From Arthrinium phaeospermum (taxonomy: Eukaryota; Ascomycota; Sordariomycetes; Amphisphaeriales; Apiosporaceae): a stretch of 64,000 bases of DNA. The position numbers and the translations under genes were made by a program. The stretch lies in NCBI GenBank assembly GCA_006503535.1, contig QYRS01000011.1, positions 2,356,001-2,420,000 on the forward strand, written 5' to 3'. The notes below the pieces were generated by a model, which ran no database searches, had not been told where the DNA came from, and saw only the letters and a list, made by a program, of their open reading frames with translations. Of the stretch, positions 36,001 through 46,918 are shown piece after piece; position 1 is the stretch's first letter, and each line of letters opens with the position of its first letter.

Positions 36001-36262
36001 GTACGGGCCCTTTTCCCTGTCGGGCTCGCACAAGCAGTCCGACTCGCACGCCAAGACCAAGATGGAGGCGACCGCCACCGGCTGCCACATCTCCATCCAG
36101 GCGCCGCAGATCGTGGCCTGGGTCCAGACGCTGCTGCCCCAGCTGCCCAAGCCCACCAAGGGCGACACCCCGATGGCCGGCCTGTTTTCCGCGGGCGCGG
36201 GCGCGGGCGCGACGGGGCAGGGCAACGAGTCCGTCGCGTCGCCGTATGTGTGGAAGTCTTGA
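33090..36262 (+). CDS. Uncharacterised 12-exon fungal protein
   Basis: Exons are 33090-33212, 33264-33352, 33409-33511, 33591-33977, 34032-34091, 34150-34292, 34367-34493, 34564-35068, 35226-35418, 35473-35595, 35667-35796 and 35930-36262, for 771 residues. Most introns have excellent signals. I know similar uncharacterised proteins in Ascomycota but no named domain. Visible blocks are VLTVSVPGTMVNYKD, ARLVDKMIALSKFTAGRTGR, MDWVVHGYKFMIDFNFGIVD, a Glu/Lys-rich coiled-coil part, and a C-terminal beta-rich part with two similar halves: one with MDTMVVEIDRPWLHEDLFYD, the other with EANLSVGYGPFSLSGSHK and CHISIQAPQIVAWVQTLLPQ. There is no signal peptide. The exon after 35068 is uncertain: an acceptor at 35172 gives the better protein continuation (LVGRPVPVKASEWTR) but needs one extra base at 35218-35220; the acceptor at 35225 keeps the frame as written. 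Function is unknown. Confidence 0.72.
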
Positions 36263-36633
36263 TCGCTTGCGGGGCGGGGTGGTTAGAGGCAGGGGATCGG
36301 GTGGCGATGGAGTGTCGGTGACAAATTGGGAGATCCTTGAGATAATTAGGCTGCTTATTAGCTACGTTGATGCGATGTTTCTGGGAAGGTTTCTTTCGAC
36401 AGGGACTAGAGTACCCCTGAATATGATGATACAAAGGATATACACTAATAGGGGCGCTAATGCCCCCCTGGTTGAACCATATGCATGCATGTGCGCCTGT
36501 GCCCTTCAATTCCACGTTTCAGACCTGGACGCTCGCACGAACATCCGACGAACACGCCAGCCATAAGTATCTCCCTTACCTCCATGCCCGCACTTGTGCT
36601 TTAACTGTTCGACACATTTACTCACTAGACACC
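36263..36633. other. Intergenic region
   Basis: These 0.37 kb hold the 3' end of the 12-exon gene and the leader of the F-box/ankyrin gene. No other feature is visible. Confidence 0.45.
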
Positions 36634-38214
36634 ATGCACCTCTTCGACCTTCCTCCTGAGCTCGCTGGGCCAGTGTTTGAACTCGTTGCCGGTTCTCGTG
36701 AACTCAAGCGATTCATGAGATTGCGCATTGTCAGTCGTACGTTACCAGTTTCATCATGATGTAACACCGAAGCACAGTAGCTTCTTCTCTTCTCACACCG
36801 TTGCGTCCATACAGGCATGTTCAAGCACTACATTGACGACGTCATCTTCCGTCTCCAACTTCTGCACAGAATCCCCAAGTCGCCTTCGAAGGAATGGATC
36901 CTCGCCCCGCGACGCGAACCAATCCATACGGAAGCGTGCTCTCTGGTCTTCCGGTATCTGGCTTACCAGGCATGGATCGAGACGGAGCCCAACTCGCTTC
37001 TGGGGCGCGTTTGTCGGGCTGCCGTGTCCATCTCCGAGCAGTTGGACGACGCCGGATTGCCCGCCGTCATGTCTCGTCTGGGATCCCTGTGCCGCCTTGC
37101 AGCAAGCAACGAGAACGGCCCAGGCATTCCCTGGATGTTGTTCTGGTCCGAGGATCCAGATGAGGTCCGGTTCCATGATGGGCGGTGGTCTACCACCTGT
37201 AGTGCTCAAGACCTCGAGGACGACCTCTGCGTCGCGGCTGCATATCTCGGCTTTCGGTCGCACATCCAGAAGGTCGTAGCGCAGCGCCGTCTGTTGTGCC
37301 CCTGGGGACCTACATCGCAGGTCACCAGTAGAGTCTTCGGTCGCACCTATGACGCCGCCGTCATGAGCGGGGACATGTCCATGCTGCGGCTCCTCCTGTC
37401 GTCCAGCCCGAGCTACGTACCGGACAAGCCTCTGCACAGAAACGTGCGCCGCACCACCCTCGAGCTTGCCGCTGTCTTTGGCCACCGGGAGGCCTACGAA
37501 TTCGCGCTTGGTAGCAAGCCAGACTCGATGCGAACGTCCATCGAAGACGTTTTGCAAGAGCTGCAGTACCCGGACCAGTACGACCGAGCTTTGTCCATCC
37601 TGCACGCTAACCCATTCAGTCGGGGAGTCGAGCTGCTTTCCCGCAAGGCGAGACACGGCCACGGGGAGATGGTCAAGTACCTGCTCGATCAAGGCATATC
37701 GCCCAACCACGAGCACGGAAAGGAGGAAGGCCCCTTCTGCCGGCCCTACAAGCCGCTGATCCAAGCCGTCGAGAAGGGCAACCCCGACATCGTCGACCTC
37801 CTCCTCGAGCGCGGCGCCGACCCGAACTGGTTCCACCCCACCAACACCCCGCTCATGACAGCCGCGCGGCTGAGCCGCCACGCCATCGCCGAAGCCCTCC
37901 TGGGGGCCGGGGCCGACGTCGACGCGGGCTGTCCGCCACCGATCGTGCTGGCCGTGCTCAAGGAGGACATGGACATGTTCCGCCTGCTGCGCGGACGCTT
38001 CGGCGCCCGGCTGGACACGCCGGAGACGGGGGCTGGGCGATGGCGCTGGCCCGGCTGCACGGGCTGGACTCCATGGTGGGGGTCCTCGAGGGGGAGGGGG
38101 TGGGGAGGGATGTGGTGCTGCAGCGCTGCGGGCGGTTTGAGGAGCTGTATCCGGATTTGTATCTTTATGCGTGGCCGCCTGTGGAGTTTATCCCCATTTT
38201 CTCGACTGATTGAG
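36634..38214 (+). CDS. F-box/ankyrin protein with apparent frameshift
   Basis: Exon 1 is 36634-36736 and exon 2 begins at 36815. The N-terminus is F-box-like (FDLPPELAGPVFELVAGSRE), suggesting recruitment to an SCF ubiquitin ligase through Skp1. Ankyrin repeats follow: AAVMSGDMSMLRLLLSSSP, ARHGHGEMVKYLLDQGISPN, AVEKGNPDIVDLLLERGADP, and ARLSRHAIAEALLGAGADV. At a run of five G (38028-38032) the protein-like frame changes. As written, the frame goes on to 38445 through a Trp/Arg/Gly-rich, non-natural stretch. With one more G the protein would continue GWAMALARLHGLDSMVGVLE and end at 38214 with FSTD. I give the end of that likelier frame. Either a true mutation or a base-calling error explains it. 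Confidence 0.72.
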
Positions 38215-38964
38215 ATGCTGCAGGATGATGCAACCTCGCTACGGGAAGCTGTAGAGATACGGAAAAAAGAAAAGGTGAACAAAAAAACTGTTTGGCGATG
38301 TCCAATAGGGAGGAGTGAAGCTAGCAAGTTAGCAGGTGGTAGGTTCAAATGGGATCGCTCATTGCTACTTCGGTCCGTGACAGATTCTCAAGGTGGAGGG
38401 AGGAGATGGCAAAGCGCTCGAAAGCTATACCAGGGGCCTCAGTAAGCACAGTGTCAGACCTTGCGCAATCAAGGCCAATTGATTGCTTTTCCTTTAGCAA
38501 TTGCCACTAGACGATGTTCCTGTCAATGCGGAGCGGTGTTGGCTCTTGGTCAGTAGAAACGAGTTCATTAACGGGATTTCTAACTGCGAAATTGTCCCCA
38601 ATTGCGCTGTCCCAGATAAGAACGCTGCAGAATGGAGGGCCGACCGGTCAGACGCCCTGGCTGATGGATCTTGGCGCAGGGATCGAGGTCCGTGATGTAG
38701 TTGGGGTAGTCCGGCGAATGGGGCCAGATTGTCTTGGGCCGGCCGATCGTGCGCGCCTGGGCCAGTGGGGCGCCTGTCCGGACCACCACCATGCTCGGGG
38801 TTCCGACGAAACAGATGTCTTGTCATCAAACCTTTCTGGCCGCATATATAGGCGGCAGTCCCGCCATCCTGGTCTCCTGGGTGGCCATTCTTGCTACTTA
38901 CTCTAGATCATCATCACGAAATTCGATTACTACCACATACACATACATCCTCAATATCATTAAC
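38215..38964. other. Intergenic region and scytalone dehydratase promoter
   Basis: No gene is supported. A TATATA element lies at 38845-38850, about 115 bp upstream of the scytalone dehydratase ATG. Confidence 0.45.
38845..38850 (+). promoter_or_regulatory. TATA box of scytalone dehydratase gene
   Basis: TATATA in the context CGCATATATAGGCGG, 115 bp upstream of the start codon, is the best core promoter candidate for this gene. Confidence 0.5.
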
Positions 38965-39710
38965 ATGGCTGCCGGAAACATCACCTTCGACGGTAAGCAA
39001 TTACTTAGCCAACCAGTGCAAGACTCGTCGCTGACATGTCAATAGATTACCTCGGCCTCAACGCCTGCTTGGTTGAGTGGGCCGACAGCTACGACACCAA
39101 GGACTGGGACAGACTGAGGAAGTGCATTGCCCCCACCCTCCGAGTAAGTCGCCTTCCTGCTTCCTCTTCACCGAGTGAAGAGTGATGATCGAATTATTCA
39201 ATTTCCATGTCAAATTACCCAATTCTAAACTTCCCTCAGATCGACTACCGCTCCTTCCTCGACAAGATCTGGGAGGCCATGCCGGCCGAGGAGTTCATCG
39301 CCATGATCTCGAACCAGGCCGTGCTGGGCGACCCCCTGCTCAAGACGCAGCACTTCATCGGCGGCAGCAAGTGGGAGAAGGTCAGCGAGACCGAGGTCGT
39401 CGGCACGCACCAGCTGCGCGTGCCGCACCAGCGCTACGCCGACGCCACCCTGTCGGCCGTCGCCGTCAAGGGCCACGCCCACTCCACCAACACGCACTGG
39501 TACCGCAAGGTCGGCGGCGTCTGGAAGTTCGCCGGGCTCGACCCCCAGATCCGCTGGTTCGAGTACGACTTCGACAAGGTCTTTGCCTCGGGGCGCGACG
39601 AGTTCGGCGAGGAGGCTGAGCAGCCTGTCTCGGAGAGCGTGGATTGTTTGCAGCCGGTCGCGAGCGGGGCGGATAAGGTGCAGGAGCGCGTTACTGTTTC
39701 GCAGATGTAA
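38965..39710 (+). CDS. SDH1: Scytalone dehydratase (DHN-melanin pathway)
   Basis: Three exons, 38965-38992, 39046-39143 and 39240-39710, give 198 residues. The protein matches scytalone dehydratase along its length: [78 protein letters not shown] and [14 protein letters not shown]. All active-site residues known from the Magnaporthe enzyme are present with an offset of five: Tyr25, Asp26, Tyr45, His80, His105, Ser124 and Asn126. It dehydrates scytalone to 1,3,8-trihydroxynaphthalene and vermelone to 1,8-dihydroxynaphthalene in melanin synthesis. The C-terminal tail after the core is longer than the fold requires. No other melanin gene (polyketide synthase, naphthol reductase, Cmr1-type regulator) is in this window, so the gene stands alone here. 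Confidence 0.96.
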
Positions 39711-40302
39711 ATACGTAGCTCGTCGATTGCCACTTGTATGTATACTATGCACATGATTTAAAAAACGTGCGTTTCAAGTCAATTACATATACTTCAATTC
39801 CACATGTATTCCTCCAAGTGTGATACTTCTTGTCTCGGGCAAAAAGTTTCCAAACAGGCAAATTTGTCTATCCGAATTTCTTTCATATTCGCCGGTTTCC
39901 ACACTCAACTGGGAGTTTCTGTGTGAAATGCTGGGGCATGCCATCTGTATGCGGCCTCGGGACCTTTGGTCGCAGGCCAAAAACTGTTTCTCATTTGTAA
40001 CAAAGGATCGAATATGAGCTTGGTTCGACCAGTTGAGTGTGATATTAAGGAAAGGATCAGGCAAGAAAGATTCTTTAAGCTGATGAACCTTGATTTTGTT
40101 CGTCTTGTGTCTTCTTGGTCCCGTAGTTAATAGCAACCTAGTCGTAAATCTTGCTGCCTGAGACGCTCTTCCGGACGAGTCACCTTGTCCCTTAAATACC
40201 AGTGTGCCCTTCTCTTGACATTTGAGATATCTTCTATTGCTATCAACCTTGCTCGCCACTCGCATATGCATCAGAACAGCCTCCCATCAGCGACATCAAG
40301 CC
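39711..40302. other. Intergenic region
   Basis: These 0.6 kb contain no credible frame. They hold the 3' end of the melanin gene and the promoter of the first DUF7918 gene. Confidence 0.45.
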
Positions 40303-41485
40303 ATGGCGATCCTTCCCGACCTCCCCGGCCTCGAGACGACCATCGAAGTTGGGGGGCAAACACTCCAGGAGTACGACATACCCGAGTTTTGCAAGGCCGG
40401 AAACGAGACCGACATTATCATGGAGGCTGCCGAAGATTCGTATACTGTGACCTTGGACGCCAAGAGCATCCCGCTTGTCACCAAATACGTCGAGGCCACT
40501 ACCGACAAGCAGTTTGGGTTCCGTTTCCGCACTCAGCTCCCGTTCACCTCCAGTTGTCACCACCTAGCCATCGAAGCCCAGTTCGATGGCATCAGAACTC
40601 CACTGAGGCACTTGTTGGATGTCAACCCGTTCGCCAACAACTTGGACATACTCCATGACCGCGTCGTCGCCCGCTGCGATGGCAGCGTCACCTATTTCGA
40701 CTATGTCTTCAAATTCGGGGATCTCAAAGTCGGTCCGTCACTACCTCGCTTGCTTGTGTGACTATTATGAGCCCGCTGCATCAACAAGGAGCTATGTCTA
40801 ACATGAGGACAGATGAACCTGGTGATGTACCATTGGAGACCCTGGAGCGGCACCAGCATTGCGCACCGAACCGCGGCACCCTTCGATTGTTCGTTTACAA
40901 GATGAACGGGAGCGCCAACAGAAAGATCGACAAGACGGCAAGGATACCGCCCTCCTTCGCCGACGAGCCGAAAGAGCTGCCCAGAGAGGTTTTCGGGCCG
41001 CGCGTTCTGACGCACCGGGTGTATTTCGAGAGGCTCCTGGCAACCCGGGTGCTGAACCAGCAGTACTATGACGACTACCAAGACGACATGCGGCGGCCCT
41101 GCGCCATCTTCGAGTTCCGATACCGATCCAAGCGTGAGTCAAAGCCGTGGCCACCAATCAATCCCATGGTGTTCTCAGATTTGACACAATGTTGTTGCTC
41201 GACAAGCTGACCACGTTGCTGTAGAGTAACTCGTGGACGAGGAGGTGATTTCGGACCTCGACCCCATCGACGGGCTCTCGAATGAGGAGATACGGCGCCT
41301 TGCGCTTGTTGGACTGGAATACGAGGAGGTAAGTCAGCATTCATTACACACTTGAGGTATGACTTTCACTCCAAGAAAACTCAACTGTTCAACAGCAGGT
41401 CAAGCGGAAGAAGCCAAAGGGAAAGGAGGATACCGAAGCAGGTCCTAGCACTGGACATAACTTGCGTCCCAGGCGAGCAAAGTAG
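40303..41485 (+). CDS. DUF7918 protein, copy 1, with premature stop
   Basis: This is the first of four tandem DUF7918 paralogs. Exons 1 and 2 are 40303-40732 and 40813-41133. They carry the family signatures MAILPDLPGLETTIEVGGQT, KYVEATTDKQFGFRFR and MRRPCAIFEFRYRSK. The next acceptor (CTGTAG at 41224) joins to CAG TAA, an in-frame stop at 41227-41229 where copies 3 and 4 read Glu-Gly. Beyond it the frame is open and clearly homologous (LVDEEVISDLDPIDGLSNEE, LALVGLEYEE). It then crosses a good intron (GTAAGT from 41330 to CAACAG at about 41397) and ends in a basic tail HNLRPRRAK at 41485. As written the product stops after about 251 residues and lacks the conserved C-terminal segment. It may be a recent pseudogene or a functional short form. 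Family function is unknown; the basic tails of the copies suggest nuclear proteins. Confidence 0.72.
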
Positions 41486-42083
41486 GGTGGGTGTCTTGGG
41501 TTATGGCTTTTTTATGCAGGACAGCGGGCATTACCTGGGAGAGCGATTTGAGGTTTAGTTGGTATGCTGCCCAGAACGTGGCTAAAGGAATAGGATTGAA
41601 AACGTCATCCGTGGAAGAGAGAATATGGTATTAAACCGCTTAAACGCGACTACCCGTATGGAAGAAATGAGAGAACAATCGGTCCCATTTATAAGCTCTA
41701 AGCAGAAATGGTAATATATTTCTTAATACGTACTTTCCTACGATTGTACCATTTCACAATACCTTTCATCCTACTCGCACCTACCATTTTCCCAATTCTA
41801 AACGTACTCAGGTTGGTACGCGAAAACTCAATCCTCCCATACGTATTCCTTTTTACCACATACCCCAGCAACTCATCCCCTTTACATCTACAACCTCTGC
41901 CAGATTTTCCTACTCGATGATCCAACCTCCCTCCCTCACAATATCAATACCATCTATCCTCCTCGTCTTCTAGCCAAGATTGTCTCTCTTCCATCTGACA
42001 GGCTCAGATGATCTCAGGGTATAGACCATTTTCGGGTCTGCACAGTTCCTTTCGTACTTATTCTCTTCTCACCAACCTTCATC
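41486..42083. other. Intergenic region
   Basis: No gene is seen in these 0.6 kb. The stretch before 42084 is pyrimidine-rich (many C/T runs from 41860), as is common upstream of fungal start codons. Confidence 0.45.
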
Positions 42084-43329
42084 ATGCCTATCACCGAAGC
42101 ACCCCAAGGCCTCAAGTTCTGGCTCACGGATCGCAATAGCAATATCATCCCGACATACGATATGCCTGCCAACGATACCAACGACCAATTCCCTAAGGGG
42201 TTCGAAGACATTGATCGTTCTGTCAAATACGTCGAGGCCACACACAATCAACACTACATCGTCCATTTCAAGAAGGACAGAGATTTCAACAGCAACTGTG
42301 ACCACTTGGCTATTGCGTTTGTGATGGACGATAATGGCACAGAACTACTTCATGAGCCACCTAAGGAAGGCAGAAGAGACTTAGGACAAGACTGGGTTGT
42401 GAAGCGAGGCTCCTTCAATTCTATTGGTCCCGACGGATCCGTTAAGGAGCACTCCTTCAAGTTCTGCGACATTGTGCCCGGTAAGTGATGTATGAGAATT
42501 GTGCTGACTGAGTAAGTATCTGATCTGACATGCATGATCCTAGTCGACAACGGTGAGGCACTAGAGAGCCACGAGAACAAGACCATGGGCGTTATCAGAG
42601 CCCAAGTCTATAGAATGCGTCACGCAGGCGTAATGGAGGTCAAGCGCAACAGGCATAGCAGACGCCTGCCAGAAGCGATTCCCCAGGAAGTCGGCAGTAA
42701 GGATATAGCAAAGGGTGCGCTCATCACCACACGCAGCGCTTACGATACACGGCCATGCGAGAAGACTAGAGGGGTCGACTTGAAGTTGGAGGAGTCTTAC
42801 CAAGACGAAGGGAGGCGGCCTTTCTTCGTGTTCGAGCTGCGATACCTGAATAAAAGTAAGACTTACATGTTGAAAGACTATTTGGATAACATCTTGCTCA
42901 CAGTTCTATAGGCGGTCTGATCGAAGCCAAGGTTATCGAGTCTGATGTGTTGCAGGGAAAGACGCATGAAGAGATAATAGCTCTAGCCCGACAGAAACAA
43001 CGAGAGTTGTTACAAAACGAGGTAGGTTTTACGTTCATTTCCGAAGTATAAGGCATTTACCAAGATTCCTAACCGCGATATTTTTTTAGGAGGCTCGCGA
43101 GGAGTCTGCTCGACGCAGTGTCAAGCGCGAACAATCCGAAGCTCCTGGCCCGGGACCATCGCGCAAAAAGATCAAGTTCAAGGAGACTATCCGCTACGAT
43201 GGAAAAACCGAGATTGACCTTGACTCGTCTGACGAGGAGTCCGACTCCGAGGCCGACAATGTCATCAAACGCGAGGTGGGCGATGGCGCTGAATCCGGCG
43301 CTGAAACCGATGGCCTTTTTGTGAGCTAG
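42084..43329 (+). CDS. DUF7918 protein, copy 2
   Basis: Four exons, 42084-42480, 42544-42855, 42912-43021 and 43090-43329, give 352 residues. The N-terminal half has the family pattern (VKYVEATHNQHYIVHFKK, CDHLAIAFVMDDNG, SFKFCDIV). The second exon contains the VYRM strand and ends FFVFELRYLNK, where copies 1 to 3 share an intron. The third exon (GLIEAKVIESDVLQGKTHEE) is helical. The C-terminus is charged: SVKREQSEAPGPGPSRKKIK, then KTEIDLDSSDEESDSEAD and VIKREVGDG. The basic cluster looks like a nuclear localisation signal. VKRE and IKRE fit the SUMO-attachment consensus (hydrophobic-K-x-E), and EIDLDSSDEE resembles a weak SUMO-interacting motif. This is the most diverged N-terminus of the four copies. 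Function unknown. Confidence 0.85.
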
Positions 43330-44021
43330 GCTTACAGCATCTATCAAATGACGATCTGGGGCACGCTGATACAAGAAGAACGGGACAAGATGTACACTGA
43401 TACAGTTATGCGTTGAATTTATGAGCATGACACGTACGTTACCAGTTTGGTGGTTGGTAACCTTATCTATCAAGAGGCAACGGGAGGAATGGTACAGTGG
43501 GACTAGGAGAGAAGCCATTACTTGGTGGCTGCCCATGTGCGGGCCATTGGGGACCGCGCAATTTCATTTGGGAGGCCTGGGAGATACACCTACAACAATT
43601 ACCATTACTGAGATAGAACAATCCATAATTTACCATTGCAAGCAAGCAAGCAAGAACACAGTACTTGTTGATTGAACGCGTTCTTGCTGGGTTGGCCAGC
43701 CTAAGGTGGGAACTGAGAGGTGCCTTAAGCCTGCACAGCACCTAACTGCCATCCAAACCTCACAACTCCCAGACCATTTTCACTTTTGCCTCACCCATCA
43801 ACCTTTCCCACCAGGCGACTGGGTAGCCTTCCGAAACAAACCTTCCAATCCCTCAGGTGATTTGACCACAACACATATTTTCCCTGTGCGTGTGGGTGGC
43901 ATCTGGTTTCGCAATTTCTCGACGTTTTCTCCAGCTTCGCTCGCACACCACACTCTCAGCTTGTCACACCCCTTCTGCCGCAATAATTCCCGCGCAAACT
44001 GCCCGCCTCAGCACCCTCACC
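43330..44021. other. Intergenic region
   Basis: No gene is supported in 0.7 kb between copies 2 and 3 of the DUF7918 array. A short direct repeat (AAGC three times) occurs near 43639-43652. Confidence 0.45.
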
Positions 44022-45204
44022 ATGGCTGTCATCGACGAACTCCAAGGCCTTGAGGCCTGGGTCGAGATCAACGGCCAGAGAGCCCAGGAGTACAGCAAGC
44101 AGGATGATGATGATGGTGACAACGACATACAACTCTTGGCGTCGGCGACCAAAATCGCAGATCCTGTCGCTCTCAATGTCCAGGCCATCCCCCATGTCGT
44201 CAAGTACATCGAGGCTATCCCGGACCAATGTTTCGCCATACACTTCAAGAAGGCAGCATATTTTACCCGACAATGCGACCACCTGGGCATTACCTTCACA
44301 GCCGACAAGACTTCGACAACTCTTTGTCATGAGCATTCCCAGCCCAAGCAACATGAGAATTCAGAGTGGCGCAAATATTCGTCGTACCTTTCTTCTGGCA
44401 ACGACAAGATTGGATTTTCGCGTCACCGTTACAAATTTGGCGAGGTGAATCATGGTAAGCATAAACCCCTCAACTTAAGGGACACCTTGAACTGACAAAA
44501 ATACAGTTGAAGCCTATGACTTGACCAAAGAATCACTGGACAAGGCGATGGGCAATGCCAAGCGCTACGGATCGATCGCCGTGATCGTCTACCGCATGTC
44601 TTCCTCGAAAGTTGTCAAGCGCGAAAACTATAGCAAAGCGCCGCCGACCACTCTGCCCCGAGATGTACCCGAAAAGGTCTTCAAAGGTGCTGCTGTAACC
44701 AACTGTACCACACTTGAACATGAATCAACGACGGAGAGGCCGCGATGGGCCGACTACTATCAGGAGAATATCTTCCAAGATCCCCTCAAGCGACCCTGCG
44801 CAGTCTTTGAATTCAGGTACCGTTCAAAGGGTAGGCTTCCCATTGAGGATGTTTGAACATGCGTTGCTGACTACGTTTCAGAGGGACTGTACCAAGAAGG
44901 TGTTCTCGAACGGCCCGATCCCGTGGACGACATGAGCCCCGAGGAACTACGTCGCCTAGCCCGTATTGGGCTGGACCACGAGAGCAATGTAAGCACCATG
45001 TTTGCTGCATATCTGATTCAACTACTAACGTCCCATTTCTGGTAGAGCGTAGCGAAGCAAGACCCCGACCAGAAGATCAAGCAAGAGGGTGCCGGAGATG
45101 TACTGAACCGCAAACGCTCCGCCTCTAGCACCGCGGATTCGCCCCGAAAGAGATACAAGGAGACTGTCCGTGACGACGGGAAGGTTGAGGTCGACCTTGA
45201 GTAG
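44022..45204 (+). CDS. DUF7918 protein, copy 3
   Basis: Four exons, 44022-44454, 44507-44830, 44882-44988 and 45046-45204, give 340 residues with intron positions identical to copy 2. Signatures are MAVIDELQGLEAWVEINGQR, VKYIEAIPDQCFAIHFKK, CDHLGITFTADKT, HRYKFGEVNH, then VIVYRM, LKRPCAVFEFRYRSK and EGLYQEGVLERPDPVDDMSP. The C-terminus, KQDPDQKIKQEGAGD then NRKRSASSTADSPRKRYKE, holds an IKQE SUMO-attachment consensus and a bipartite-type nuclear signal. It ends KVEVDLE, a shorter version of the acidic end of copy 2. The run of Asp near residue 28 is encoded by GAT/GAC repeats. Function unknown; a nuclear role is inferred. Confidence 0.87.
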
Positions 45205-45871
45205 CCGGACAAGACGCGGCCCGTCTTGCGACTGGACACTGCCGGTTGACGGGATGGCATGGTCTTGTGACATTGCCGGGGCCTCTGAAGCAGTGTAAAA
45301 CGAGGCATTCATGTACAATACGGAAGGGATTGGGACTGCTCAAAATGTCCTTCATCATGGTCATATTGCCATCAATGGGTTGACCTGAGGGTTTTGGTAC
45401 CCGAGTTCATGGATCAAGCTAGATATGTTTTGCGTAGATGAGAATGAAATCATCCTTCACAAGAACTGCACGTTGAAGACACGATGGGGCCTGTCGTGAT
45501 GATTACGCCGTTTTTCGGTGCCCGTAGTGCCAAGTGAACCGAAGGGACTTAAAGTGGAATAACGATTTTACGTTGGTATAATACTCGTCTGTACTTGTTT
45601 TTGCTCTGGTTGAATGGCATCAAATTCAATATTACCCAAGTGGCGTAGTGGTCTGCAATACTTTCAACGCGTTTATTCGGTCTGTCTTGCGTGGGGAATA
45701 TTGTTTATTCCATACGGAAGGCACGTCGAGTAGCGTTCCTTCCTATGATGGCACAAGGCAACCAGCCAATTTATGCCCCACGCGTATTGTTTTTGAAGGC
45801 CTTCCAGTCCAAACCTTTCCCTCCACCTGTCACTTCCAATAGTATTGTACAGCACTTCCAAACAATCGACC
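45205..45871. other. Intergenic region
   Basis: I see no gene in these 0.67 kb between copies 3 and 4 of the array. Confidence 0.45.
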
Positions 45872-46918
45872 ATGGCCATCCTCGATGAGCTCCCCGGCCT
45901 GGAGGTCACAGTCCAGGTCGACGGTTACAACGTGCGCGAATACACCGACCCCTACACTGACCACCACCGTCGAGCCTCACGACGCAGCTGCCCGAAATTG
46001 GTCAAATACATCGAGTCCAAGACCGGCGCCAACTTCTCGGTGTGCTTTCTGAAGGATCCAGAGTTCAAGCAGCTCTCTCATCACATTGCCTTCCGTGTAT
46101 ACGTCGATTCCATCGAAGCAGGCTTTTTCCACGAGCCCAACAGCTTCAATCGTCGCGAATGGGGCATCAAGGTTGATGGCGGATCTTGGAAGAGCCAACA
46201 CGGGATCACGTCATACAAATTCCGGTTCGCCGACTTCTCCGTCGGTAAGCTTCCTTCACTCTTCCCTCACATTCATTTACCAGTCTAACTTGCTCTTTCC
46301 ATCCTTCCAGTACCCAATGAAGAGTTCTCCCTGGAGGAAATCGAGAATCACAAGCACGAGGCCTCTCGAATCGGCACTATCAAGGTCTCTGTCTACGATA
46401 TGGAGGAAGGCATCTTCGTCGAATCCAACCCCAACAGTCGCGGAGGCCGCGATGAGAGCGCCGACGAGGCCCTGACGCGCCAGGATTTCTTTGCCGAGAA
46501 GGCCGTCAAGGGGGACCGCGCCCTTACACACAGTGTTGACTTTGGCCAACGTCGTGAGATGCCTCACGGACGCATGCACCGCGACGGCCTCGTCAAGAAG
46601 AGCGTGTGGGCCGACCCGCGAAAGCGTCCGTTTGCCGAATTTGAATTTCGGTACCGGTCTATGGAAGGACTCATTCAGGAAGCCATCGTCTCCCGCACTG
46701 ATCATATGGATGATGAGCAAGTGCGCGAGTATGCCCAGACCCTCGAGCGCGACAACCTGCGTCTGCAGACTCAGAACGGCCGGAAGCGCGGTGCGCCTGC
46801 CGACGGCGGGGAGGAGCAACACCGGGATAAACGGGTCCGCATGGACGTTGATCCCGTTGTCATTGACTTGACTCAGGACGACGAGGAGGAGGATGATGAT
46901 GGAGATTATTGGTGGTAA
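45872..46918 (+). CDS. DUF7918 protein, copy 4, with SUMO-interacting-type end
   Basis: Two exons, 45872-46244 and 46311-46918, give 326 residues. The N-terminus MAILDELPGLEVTVQVDGYN, VKYIESKTGANFSVCFLKD and YKFRFADFSV mark the family. The second exon runs without a break through RKRPFAEFEFRYRSMEGLIQ, the point where copies 1 to 3 have an intron, so this copy has lost that intron or the others gained it. A predicted coiled coil follows (VREYAQTLERDNLRLQTQN). The tail has basic clusters (GRKRGAP, HRDKRVRMD) and then VVIDLTQDDEEEDDDG, a textbook SUMO-interacting motif: hydrophobic core beside an acidic run. I infer a nuclear protein that can bind SUMO-modified partners. Confidence 0.87.
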
